Of a stretch of 64,000 nucleotides of DNA, positions 10,804-21,307 are shown one piece after another. The position numbers were made by a program, and so were the translations under genes. The stretch spans positions 3,542,001 to 3,606,000 of the forward strand of contig NC_049564.1 in the NCBI RefSeq assembly GCF_013368755.1, read 5' to 3'. Positions within the stretch are counted from its first letter, which is position 1, and every line of letters starts with the position of its first letter. Source of the DNA: Talaromyces rugulosus. Its lineage: Eukaryota; Ascomycota; Eurotiomycetes; Eurotiales; Trichocomaceae. Below the pieces are notes generated by a model, which had not been told where the DNA came from, did no database searches, and worked only from the letters and a program-made list of their open reading frames with translations.

Positions 10804-11721
10804 CTAATGACTTCTTGCCTTAGCCATTTTTACTTCGTCAATTCCAGCCCATATAAGCACTGCCCACTCATCTAGTAACATCTCTGTGGTGAAAATGAAG
10901 TCCCCTTCGCCTTGCCCAGGTTGAGCTAACAGTAGTGTCTCAAACGGGATTATCAAACCCCCTCCCTCGATGCTATGATTTCCATTTGCTCCTCTATTTA
11001 TCAGGATTCTTTGCGTAACTTGTAGAGTCGGCTGTTGGTTGACACGTCTGTCCACAACTTGCCGTTTATGAGCGGCGATATAAACATCGAGTGTAGGCTG
11101 TGGTGACGTTGGGGCCCACGATTTAATTTCGATGTTATCGGATCCTCGTTTGATGTAAATGGTGATCCCCATTTTGACTTGACCTCTGGAGTCGTGGATC
11201 CATCGTTCCATATCCCTTTGCAACTTCGCTGCTGTCTCGGTATACCCAGCTTCTAGTGCTACCGTGGGAAACTGTCTTGCTTGAAATGCTGGCTTCCACG
11301 AACAATCAGCCTGCTTCTTGCGGTCAGGCAAAGTAATCCGAGTGGATCCAAGTTTAGAGATTTTTCGAAAAACACCCATGTTGTGGGCCAGAATGGAAAG
11401 TAGGCCCTCAAAACCATGGACCGCTTCTTCACGGGGTTGACTCGGCATTGTAATAATGATGACGTGAAGTATTGTCGAATACTCAGTTTTTGCCACAAGA
11501 TTGACGTCGATGTCGTTGAGCTTGGTCGGTGGAAAGCTTTTCACAACAACGGTGAAGTCTTCAATCAAAGGTGGAGGGGGGAAGAGACTGTCTAGCGCGT
11601 ATTGCTCGTTGTAGCAGTACACAGGCGTGTCGCTGGGAAGTTGCCCTAGGAACGCACCCACTGTGTGGTCGCTCGCCCGTTCCTCGGCGACACTCCTTGG
11701 TCGTGCCTCAGAATATGACAT
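10804..11721 (-). CDS. Hypothetical protein with a PD-(D/E)XK nuclease-like core
   Basis: A single-exon frame of 305 aa starting at ATG 11721; I do not recognise the gene. Seen: around residues 123-165 a G-S-T-R-I-T-L-P-D segment, then D-C-S-W-K-P-A, followed by F-P-T-V-A-L-E-A-G-Y-T-E-T and a helix with W-I-H-D-S-R-G-Q-V-K-M-G-I-T-I-Y. That order (acidic residue before P, about 20 residues, a V-x-x-E-x-G strand, then a helix and a strand) resembles Uma2-like PD-(D/E)XK proteins, a group with many uncharacterised fungal paralogues. There is no signal peptide or membrane segment. It lies downstream of, and on the same strand as, the CocE-like hydrolase. Its relation to the cluster is unknown; it may be an unrelated passenger. 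The nuclease assignment is a fold guess only, since a catalytic Lys in the usual place is not clear. Confidence 0.6.
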   Translation of the reverse strand: MSYSEARPRSVAEERASDHTVGAFLGQLPSDTPVYCYNEQYALDSLFPPPPLIEDFTVVVKSFPPTKLNDIDVNLVAKTEYSTILHVIIITMPSQPREEAVHGFEGLLSILAHNMGVFRKISKLGSTRITLPDRKKQADCSWKPAFQARQFPTVALEAGYTETAAKLQRDMERWIHDSRGQVKMGITIYIKRGSDNIEIKSWAPTSPQPTLDVYIAAHKRQVVDRRVNQQPTLQVTQRILINRGANGNHSIEGGGLIIPFETLLLAQPGQGEGDFIFTTEMLLDEWAVLIWAGIDEVKMAKARSH

Positions 11722-12131
11722 TTTGTTGTGTCAGTAATTTACAGGAGAACTGGGTATTATAAGAAAACTTCGGATATGCTAAAAGATATCGTGGTGATGT
11801 CATATCCCTGACCAAAAAAAGGTGATTTAAAGTTTATGGAAAGGGGATGTTTCGCCATATAAATTGCTTAGCCGTCAGGCTTGATCTCCAGGTGACTATG
11901 TTCAACGACGCTCATGCACTGTCGCTAGATCTTGTATTCGCTGCCGAGAGGCAAGCTGGCATTGCTGCGTTTCTTGCCGGTTGGGACAGAAAAAGAGCCA
12001 AAAAAAATGTAAGCAGGTCATTCTCTTACATAACAGCCTAGACAGAAATACGATATTCACTTCCTCTGTTATTCATTAAATCTCCAAAACTTCCAATATC
12101 TCCTCTACGCCACTCACCACCCATATAATTC
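11722..12131. other. Intergenic, upstream of the hypothetical protein
   Basis: 410 bp between the hydrolase stop (12132) and the ATG of the hypothetical protein (11721). It must hold the promoter of the latter. A short open frame on the + strand (11847-12041) has no recognisable features. Confidence 0.5.
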
Positions 12132-14067
12132 TCAATTTCTATTGGGAATGAGTGGAAGGGAAATATAGTTTTCATAGCCAGCTCCGAAGTGTATGGAGTT
12201 CGTGCCTTTGAAACGAGATTCATTTCTGCCGAATGATTAGCTTTATCTTACGCTATCACGCAGATTAATGAATGACATACCTGTCATAGGGGTCATTGTG
12301 GGTGGAAAGCCCGGAACCAGCCAATTCACAAGACCCAATGTCGACAATCAACCGATCACCCTTTTCTAACACCACATTGGTTGGTATAATCTCAACATCC
12401 AGGCCGTAAACTTCGTTTGGGATCACAGAAAGCACATCTGTCGACAAATAGTCCCGATGAGGTAGCCAGGCGCGATGACGGTCATGCTGAGGATTTGTCT
12501 TTCTCAAACTCACCCGTAAATAGCCCTTTGTCACAGGCGCCGCCTCCCCTGTGGTGCCGGTATAAAAGATCTCCTCCCCGGAAGCTGAAATGTGGCGAAG
12601 GGATAAAAACAGGTCCATATCCGATGGCGTACTTCCGTACTGATCGCGGCTCGTAGAGACGTTCAGGTGACACACAATATGTCCAGTAATTTCAGTCTCC
12701 AACTCAAAGGGAGCGGACGAGAATGAAATTGATTGAGAAGAGTCATCGTCGCCAAAAGCTTTGTACTCAAGCTTGTGAGGTAGACCAGCAATAGGCTGGT
12801 TCCAGCTCAAGGTTTTGTCAGAGCTGAGATACATGTTTTTGTATTGTGTTCTCGCTATCGGCCATTCGCTTTCTTTCCTTCTTGAGAAAGTGGCCTCTCC
12901 TTCTGGGTTGTTGTATCCAACATTACCCTTTCGCAATAGCAAGTCCACCGCGGGCACTTGCCCCTTTCTTGACCATCCCACACTGTCTTTACCTTTGAGA
13001 AAGGCGTCCAAGAAGCTCAGCTGAACCTCCACTTCTTCAGGGTAATAGAATGGGAGATCGTGTCGACCTGAAATAAACCGAAGGTACTTAAATTCTGAAC
13101 CGGCATGCATATAGCCCTGAACATTACCCCGGAGATGTAGCAGAAAGCCACCCCAATTCGCAACGCTGAGAACCGGCACTTGGATATCTTCGAGGTTAAA
13201 GCTTACCGAAGCAATACGTGAGTTGTCACGGAACTGGCAATCTCTCCCCACCTTCAGCCAAGTGGTTCTATTAGCCTCCAGTTCTGCTTCCGATAATGAA
13301 CCTTCTACTGTATCATCACCCCAGTTTCTCGCTTGTCTTCCAGGCAAGCCGTACTGGTTTGAACCGACCTGTCGTTCCCAAACGAAATCCAAAAAGGAAT
13401 TCGACAGTATTCCGCCATCTCTTATGGCATCGCGGTAAAAGTCTGAGAAGCCTTCCCACGGAACGATAGCAGCTAGCCCTTTCGGTCTTCTGGCAGCAAC
13501 TTGCCATTGTGTTCCAGCAAAATAGCTGATCCCAAGTAGGCCGACTTTGCCGTTGGACCACTTTTGCTCGGATGCCCATTCTATGAGATCATAGAATCCA
13601 TCAATTGTAGTTGCGGAAAGAGCATCGAGGTAGCCTGGAGATTGGCCGAGTCCAGTCTCGTCTGCCCGAACAACGACATATCCTTTCTCAGTCCAGTATT
13701 GTGGCGTGGGTGTTTCCCAAGCCGAGTGATCGGTCTTGTGCGCTGGAGAGACTTCGGCGAAGCTACCAGGGTTGAAGCTACATTTTCACATTAATAGGGG
13801 AATTAATGTCGAAAAACCCATTATCTGGGAACGCGTGGCGGCTACTCACTGTCGGTACTGTACATCTTTCCCATAAGGACCGTAAGTGACCAGAACAGGA
13901 AATCTTTCCCCTTGGTCCGAGACAATAGGACGGTAAACATTGCAGCGGATTATGCCATTGTTTCGGAGCTTGACGGTGACGTTTTTCTCAAATATATAGG
14001 AGTAGGACGAGCTGTCTTTGGTGGCAACATCAGGAAGACTCCTGGGATCGACGGTGGCAGGAGACAT
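12132..14067 (-). CDS. CocE/NonD-type alpha/beta hydrolase (X-Pro dipeptidyl-peptidase family)
   Basis: Three exons: 14067-13850, 13777-12281, 12225-12132; 602 aa with all phases closing. Seen: Y-G-P-Y-G-K-D-V oxyanion region near residues 60-70, G-L-G-Q-S-P-G, the nucleophile elbow G-L-L-G-I-S-Y-F with Ser at about 157, a helical cap, and a C-terminal jelly-roll domain from about residue 380 on, the layout of cocaine esterase and NonD. In place of the usual G-W-x-D acid loop it reads A-N-W-G-G-F, so the catalytic Asp is not obvious; G-R-H-D lies shortly after. Family knowledge: members hydrolyse or transfer esters and amides (CocE, glutaryl acylases, nonactin cyclase NonD). In this cluster it could cleave or form an ester on the final product; that is inference. 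Divergent from the Zn2Cys6 regulator. Confidence 0.85.
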
Positions 14068-14501
14068 TGTGAAATTCGAATGGACTCGTAATATTGTTCA
14101 ACAAGTTTATTTGAGCTCTTTGCTAGGATGAAAATGCGAACACCATCATAGAGGTTTTATACTCTCTGGGTTAATTTTGATAATGGGATAGGTACTACTC
14201 GGAGAGCCAATGGCCGGATTTACCGTCTTTACATCTCCACCGCTTAACTAATTCCCGTATATCCCGACTCTTGGTTTACTCCAAGGTCCGGCCTATCGAG
14301 AAACGAATACAACCAAAGAACTTCCGAGTTAGCCGAAGGTGTTTCCTATTTCTCTTTCTAGTTATTAATATCTTTAAACGTCACAAGATACACTGCGACC
14401 CCCGCACTTGGCCTAGAGCTCTACCCCGCCTTGCACCGTCTACGGTAAACGAACGACCTCCTAAAAAGCAAACTACGAGGTAATGCTTACCAGTTAAAGA
14501 C
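14068..14501. promoter_or_regulatory. Divergent promoter region, hydrolase / Zn2Cys6 regulator
   Basis: 434 bp between outward-facing starts. Several CGG/CCG triplets (for example near 14210-14220 and 14284-14290) but no clear symmetric site. A + strand open frame at 14271-14483 looks non-coding. Confidence 0.4.
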
Positions 14502-16626
14502 ATGAATACGCCACGGAGTTCTCACAGACCCAGGCGACGAGAAAACTCGCGGGCCGGCCTAAAACAGCCTGCCACCAGTGTAGCTCCTTAAAGGTACTTC
14601 GTCGTCCCTGACCAACTACCTTGTAGCCCTCTGAGCTTCCTGCTACTTCAACAATGGCGACATGTCTAACAGGATGGATTAGGTACGCTGTGCCGGTGAC
14701 AAACCATCTTGCCTTAGGTGCACCCGGCTTCGTCGCCGATGCAGTTGGCCAAAAGGCACGGAGAAACAGACAGCCCCTCTAAATGAACTGCTCATTAGCA
14801 CAGTGCCTGTTGAAATCTCCTGCGGTAACTTCGGGATACCGCCCAGCCTTCTTCGCCAGCTTGTAGACCTTTATTTCTCTCATGCCTACAACGCGAGTTT
14901 GCTTTTTCACCGAAAATCTTTCACACAGAGCATAGTGGATGGATCAGCTAGCAAACACGTGGTTCTGGGCGTCTGTGCGCTTGCCTCGTGGTATGAAATA
15001 ATTTCTCTTTTATTCGCTCCTTATTAACCTTGAAGCAGCTTCTATGACAGGATGACTCAGGATAATAGCATCATAGATGCTGGGCTTGCCCGTGAATGGG
15101 CTACCGAGGCGAGGACGCTCGTATTCTCCGAGGTTGAATCTCCCACAGAGGATAACCTTGTCACCTTTCTCAACCTGGGCATGTTTTGGTGCAGTCAAGG
15201 AGAATGGCAACGAATGATTATTTACTTGGGAAATGCAAGTGGCACTGTAAGAGCGCTTGGCTTCATCCCCGAGTCCATTGCACATGAAATGCCCTTTGAA
15301 ACCGAATTGAGTCTCCGGCGATTTTGGGCGTGGTTTCTCATCAGCCAGTTCATAAACTGGACGGATTGTTCTGCAATGTGTATTGAACACTTCGAAAACA
15401 TTCCACTACCTTGCAATGAAAAAGAATTCGACTCGGGTGCTCTGAAAAGCCCACCCGTTTCTATGCGCGATCGTAAACGGACTGATAGCTTCTATGCGGA
15501 GATGATCCGACTATGCAGTATTTGGTACGAGTTTTGAAATTACCTTTTGTATGTTATTACTGATGATTTGAAGGCCTTTGGTTTGTAGGCTTGCCCATGA
15601 TGATGGATTACAAATTGACAAAAGACTACGGTCTCTTCAAACGCTAGACACCAAATTGAGAGTTTGGCAAAAAGATTTGCCAGAAGTGTTTGCTTTGAGT
15701 CGAGCATGTATTCGGTCATCGAAAGAAAAGGGTCAAATTTTCTCATTGCACATCATATATCATCAAGTTATGTGTGCTTTGCACTCATCAATAGTCCCAC
15801 TTTTCTCACTAAATCCCTTGAAAGGAGAATGTGGGCTTTTCCAAACGACATCAGCACAAACAGCTTTTTTCCACGCGCAAAAAGTTTCATCTATATTCAT
15901 CCAGGCTGGATCATTATTCCGGTTGCCAACAGTCGGCTTTTTGGGCTACGCTGCCTATTGCTCATCAGCAGTTCAAATGCCTTTTTTGTGGTGTCAAAAA
16001 AGTCATATCAGACAAAGCGCATATTTCAACATTGAGGCTAATATGGAAGTATTGCATGCTGTTGGTAAACACTGGAAATTAGTGGCGATTTTGGTAAGTT
16101 CATATTGTTTTCCCCTAGTATGAGATTAACTGGTCTCTTATTATCCTCCCAAAATCAATAGGCAGACTTTGTGCCTGTGCTCCACAAATATCATACAGGC
16201 ATGGCGTACTCCCTTGCAGATGAGACGAAGGCTTTAGATGGGGCTGAGTTGAATAGAAACAGAGGAATGCGGTTGAGAGCAAGGGCCTCGATTCTTGGTT
16301 ATAACAAGGTCGTTGGCTACAAAGGTTGGAAACAGGGCCATGGGGGAAAGACCTGCTTGGACCTCGATTTGGATGATGACTCTGAAAAACAAAATGGATG
16401 TGAACGGAATGACTTTTCAGAATCCGATTCGCCATTTCCCACAAACTTGGATTTTTTAAGTAGTATCCTTGAAGCGCAGAAAGAATGCTCTTTTCAAGGC
16501 CTGGATAGCTTCTCCTTTCTGCCTGAAACGCAAAATGTTGTATCGACACCTAATGAGTACTTGGATGTCTCGTCTCAAGTTGGCTGTGGAATACTTGACA
16601 CTGATGATTTTTCCAATTTGTTTTAG
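14502..16626 (+). pseudogene. Zn2Cys6 fungal transcription factor with an apparent frameshift in exon 1
   Basis: Exons: 14502-14593, 14683-14990, 15039-15524, 15589-16093, 16162-16626. The binuclear zinc cluster is intact across the first intron: C-H-Q-C-S-S-L-K then V-R-C-A-G-D-K-P-S-C-L-R-C-T-R-L-R-R-R-C (C-X2-C-X6-C-X6-C-X2-C-X6-C). The rest reads as a fungal-specific transcription factor domain with four further introns in perfect phase, ending at 16626. The zinc-cluster frame has no ATG: going upstream it meets a stop at about 14495. The only suitable ATG, 14502, is in another frame and reaches basic residues (R-P-R-R-R-E) before going out of frame at the A4 tract 14542-14545. One more A there would join both halves. 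So it is either a recent frameshift or an assembly or homopolymer error; the rest shows no decay. Likely the pathway-specific activator of this cluster. Confidence 0.75.
14542..14545 (+). other. Site of the apparent 1-nt deletion in the regulator
   Basis: A run of four A residues between the Arg/Glu-rich start read from ATG 14502 and the frame that encodes the zinc cluster. The two frames differ by exactly one missing base at this point. Confidence 0.6.
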
Positions 16627-17310
16627 ACTAACTTTTATGGAAAGTTCACGATGTCAAATATCAGAATCAGATATTTTCCGATCTGCAAGCCACGTAAAGC
16701 TAGAGCAGGTACGTCTACTTCTAATATACGAGGTCAAACTATGGGTAGCTAGCGCTTCGACGACTAGCTTTTTTGTTGAGCAGGACACAAGAATACCATA
16801 ACAGTCAAACATTTACGCATACTTATCATTCACCATTTAGGGTCTCTACTAACATACTAGTCAAAGTATTGTTAGCTTTAAGACCATCAGTAGAGGGAAC
16901 CTTTACTGGAATATCACTATAAAATTCTGTTCCATGGGTAATAATGAGGGGCTACTATACAGTAGAGGGAGGCATGAAGAACCTCGATCGCCCGGCGGTG
17001 ATTTTTCCACCGTGACTTGATTTGGGAATAGGAATTATGGTCTGATTTGATCTTGATAGTACTAGATATCTGAGATGTTTCAAAGTTATTTTCAATAGGA
17101 AATTGATTTGGTCATCGCTGTTACAAACTGCCAGTCAGGTAAAGTATAGTAGGTGCTAAGGCTTTCGCCGCACGGCGACCTTTGATAGGGGATGACTTGA
17201 AAAGTACTGGTAATAATTCCAAGCCGAAGATGATAAGGTAACCCTTGTTGGAGGAATGGTGACACGCCGGTAGACTTGTCGTGTCCATTTCTGGTATGTA
17301 TCCTTTTTCT

Positions 17311-17330
17311 GGTTAGGGTTAGGGCTAGGG
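17311..17330 (+). repeat. Short interstitial telomere-like repeat (TTAGGG)
   Basis: Reads GGTTAGGGTTAGGGCTAGGG: two perfect TTAGGG units and one with a T-to-C change. TTAGGG is the telomere repeat of Eurotiales. Too short to be a functional telomere; it could be a healing scar, a Tbf1/Teb1-like factor site, or chance. Confidence 0.6.
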
Positions 17331-17425
17331 CTGCCCTTCCGTAGACAGCATCTAGTAATCAATCCATAGTGGTTAGTTAATAGTATGGAAGGAAATTACC
17401 AATGAATTATGGATATTAAAAAAAG

Positions 17426-17443
17426 AAATCTAAATCTAAATCT
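17426..17443 (+). repeat. AAATCT hexamer repeat, three copies
   Basis: Three perfect tandem AAATCT units followed by a degenerate one (AGAATCT), about 100 bp from the telomere-like tract. Confidence 0.7.
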
Positions 17444-18149
17444 AGAATCTAAGGATATGCTTATACGGAGGCATGAATGGCAAGTTGTCTATCAGTCATC
17501 CCCCATTATCTTCAACCTCAAGGTCAACAAATCATTAATTTTGTTTTTCAGATGATCTAAAAAACACCTCTATGTTCTTCAGCGGTCGGCTTTCTAACTG
17601 ACAGGAGCCTAAATATATGTTACGTGGTGCCTTTATTTTGAAACTTAACCAAGGCCCAAAAGAGAATTTGCCTCACTCTCTGAATGGATCATATTTAGAA
17701 TTAGTAGTGCAGGAAATTATTTAAAAATATATCAAAAACCGTCCACAGCCCAATGCATTGCAGACGGCAATTGGCATCCAAACAAAGTCGTGAAGTAGAT
17801 GTGTTGTATTCGATGGCATATTTGATGGGAGTTGTGTTCAGAGAAACTTTACCGCAGAGACTAGGGGATTACGTCCTTCATTCCAGGCCTCCTACAAAAC
17901 TTAGCGACATGTTAATGTGGATTGTCTTAAGTGTCCAACAAAATTATCATTCATCCATAACAAGCAGACTTTCAAATCATGCAACATAGTTTTCTACCTA
18001 AACCAGTTCACATAGGAAAATTGTCAGATTCTCATTTGCGTACGTCTAAGTACACTTCATGACCTGTACTCTTTTTTTAAAAGGCTCGAGTTTCCGCTAC
18101 CACCCAAGGGAATATGAATTTTCGGTACTAAACTGTCGAGGCGACCATC

Positions 18150-19167
18150 TTAGACGTTCTCCAGAACCTGCTCCTTGAACTCCCGCTCGACCTTTTGGCC
18201 CTTGTCATCAGTTGTCGACTCGCCGTGAAGGTTGAGGAGAGCACCAAGGTCGAATTTGGGTGCCTTGAGAAGCTTGACCTTGCGGATGTGGACCTAAAAC
18301 CAACGCGTTAGAATACGGCTGACAGAAAGTTGTAGATGCATAGCACTTACATTTTGCAGAGGGTAGATGCCCTGGGTCGATTTCTCGATCTCACGGCCAA
18401 TAACCTCGGGAATCAGCTTGGTGGTAAGTTGCGACAAAGTGCAGCTGGCAGCCTCGCGTTGGATGATCTCGGTCATCTTCTTGCGAATAGAGCGGATCTG
18501 AGAAGAGCGGGCGTATGTGGTCTTCTTGATCTGGTTGGGGCGTCTCTTGGTGAAAGCAATGGCGAACAAGCGGATGAGGTAGTCGTCGGTGGTCTTGACG
18601 GTAACGTTGGCCTCAATCAAAGACTGCCACTTGCGGACCAGAGACCGCAGCTTGTCCGATGTGAAATCCAAACCGTGGAAGTTGGTAAGACAGTTCTTGC
18701 CCTGGACTTCATCGACACGGAGCTTCACCTTGCGGAAGGCGTGGTCCTCGTCGTTCTGGAGATCGGCAAGGGAAACCTCGAAGATTCGGCCCTTGAGAGC
18801 GTCGTTGGCGTTCTTCAGACCGGTGGTTCTGTTGACAAGGGTCTTTCCAACACTGGTGGTAAAAGGGTTAGTTTTCTACGTCGAATTTTCTCTCGTCGAA
18901 CGGGGTGGCATACTCGCGAATCTGGAAGGTAGAGGGGGCCTGCAAGATGGTTAGCCCACGAGAAATGGCGTGCAAGCTGGATGAATGTATTTCTCTCTTA
19001 CCTTGACCGAGTATTCATCTTTGCGAGTGAAGGGGTCGACGGTCCGCTTCTTTAAGCCCTTCTTGCCTTTCGACAAGCGCTTGTTCCTGAATAACAACAA
19101 AGCATGTTAGACACAAGAGCGAGGTTTAAGAGAGGGATTGGAGTTCATCGTACTTTCCGACAGCCAT
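18150..19167 (-). CDS. rps1: 40S ribosomal protein S1 (S3Ae family)
   Basis: Five exons: 19167-19154, 19086-19002, 18939-18914, 18852-18351, 18293-18150; 256 aa, the normal fungal length. Seen: [15 protein letters not shown] at the start, then [24 protein letters not shown] and the [14 protein letters not shown] tail of the eukaryotic S1 family. Component of the small ribosomal subunit near the mRNA exit channel. Exon 1 encodes only the first four codons and part of the fifth, typical of intron-rich ribosomal protein genes. Divergent from Elf1 across a 504-bp promoter region. Confidence 0.97.
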
Positions 19168-19671
19168 GGTTGCGATGATATGGACTTGGATTGATCGCTT
19201 GCTGTCGCGGACGAGTTCGAACTATTAACCACAGATTGTCGGGTGTAAAAAATCCCACAGTCGGCACTAAGCGAGGGTTCCGCCAAGGGGGCTCCGCCCT
19301 ACCTTACTAAGCAGCTGGGTCACGTGGATGTCGCCCGCCGAAGGTGTGGCTAGGTGTGGCGGATCTCTGTGGCGGTGCATCTATGCCGAGTCTTTAGCTG
19401 CGTTAGTTGTCTCTTGGTGATTATTTTCTTCTCAAGTTGTATACGTAGCATTCTTGGCCTAGTTTCTGCATTAAACTACCAAAAAAGGATTTTTCCTGTC
19501 TTTTCCTCCCTGTAGAATGATTTAATTCCTGTCTGTTCTCGCTCTATTGTTGTTCCCGCTTTGTAGGCCCGCCAATCGCGATCCCGGCTAAACGTCACTG
19601 GGCGCAACTGCTCGTGATATCAATCACCGTCCCTCGACCCCGGCCACATCAGCAACCTAAACATTCCAGAC
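19168..19671. promoter_or_regulatory. Divergent promoter, ribosomal protein S1 / Elf1
   Basis: 504 bp. Contains an E-box CACGTG at about 19321-19326 and a 10-bp direct repeat AGGTGTGGC-T-AGGTGTGGC at about 19342-19360. CACGTG is the core of Cbf1/bHLH sites; I cannot say which factor binds here. Confidence 0.45.
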
Positions 19672-20203
19672 ATGGTATTTTTTTTATCCTACATCATTAA
19701 AGGTTCCCTCTCACTGACATTTGTGTCTAGGGAAAACGAAAGAAGTCAAGCCGCGGCCCGCAAGGGCCTAAGAAGGTACGTACTGGCCATCCTCCATCCT
19801 CCATCCTCCATCCACCATGGTGAGGTGAACCTTCAAAGGACTGACAGGACAATCTTTACAGAAAGAACCTCTTGCGACCACCTTTGACTGCCTCTTCTGC
19901 AACCACGAAAACGCCGTTATAGTCAAGCTTGATAAGAAGCTGGGCCTGGGAAACCTGTCTTGTAAAGTCTGTGGTCAGAGATTCCAGTCAGGAATAAACT
20001 GTGAGCATCCTTTATACGTGAATGCGGTTTCTGCATGATAGTAATGAAAGTGTCCCCTAGACCTCTCGGCCGCCGTTGATGTGTATTCGGACTGGGTGGA
20101 TGCTTGCGATTCAGTCGCGAAGACGAAAGCCAACGATTATGACCAACGTGACCTCCAGGATGGACTGGACGTAGATATCGAGAACCCGTCCCACGTTGAC
20201 TAG
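19672..20203 (+). CDS. elf1: Transcription elongation factor Elf1 (zinc-finger)
   Basis: Four exons: 19672-19674, 19731-19775, 19862-20000, 20061-20203; 109 aa. Seen: basic N-terminus G-K-R-K-K-S-S-R, then F-D-C-L-F-C-N-H-E and [10 protein letters not shown], the four-Cys zinc site of Elf1/ELOF1, and the V-Y-S-D-W-V-D-A-C motif. Family knowledge: Elf1 rides with RNA polymerase II at the downstream DNA edge, helping passage through nucleosomes and transcription-coupled repair. The first coding exon is only the ATG (donor gtattt directly after it); phases require it because no in-frame ATG occurs in exon 2. Confidence 0.95.
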
Positions 20204-20403
20204 GTTGTTGGGATTTTACGGCGTTTGGAGGGATTTAGCCTGGTGGAATAAAACATGTTTATATATATTTTTTTAATGTACTGCTAGCTATTGCTATGTA
20301 TGGGATTACGTCAACCTCTTAACAGAAACTTGGATATGTAGGATAGTGGAAGCAGAAAGTCAACACCAGCGTTTCAACATTGACAATAGGACCGGAGCTA
20401 GAT

Positions 20404-21307
<904 letters not shown>

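Larger units (their letters stand above)
16627..18149. other. Gene-free spacer between the metabolite cluster and the housekeeping block
   Basis: 1,523 bp without a credible gene. It holds the telomere-like tract at 17311-17330 and the hexamer repeat at 17426-17443, plus AT-rich stretches. Small open frames (16469-16801 overlapping the regulator, 17753-17989) lack codon or domain support. Confidence 0.6.

Noticed and set aside
11847..12041. Small + strand open frame between the hydrolase and the unknown protein
   Set aside because: Short, without recognisable motif, and inside the promoter region of the divergent or tandem genes.
14271..14483. Open frame possibly forming a first exon of the Zn2Cys6 regulator
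   Set aside because: Its only donor (at 14482) splices into the wrong frame for the zinc cluster; the one-base frameshift in the A4 tract explains the data better.
17311..17330. A true telomere end or a telomeric scar of large size
   Set aside because: Only about 20 bp with one mismatch and unique sequence on both sides; kept only as a short telomere-like tract.
17753..17989. Open frame in the spacer
   Set aside because: No start context, splice sites or similarity that I recognise; composition like the surrounding intergenic DNA.
18336..18932. 198-codon + strand open frame overlapping ribosomal protein S1
   Set aside because: It is the antisense shadow of the conserved S1 exons.
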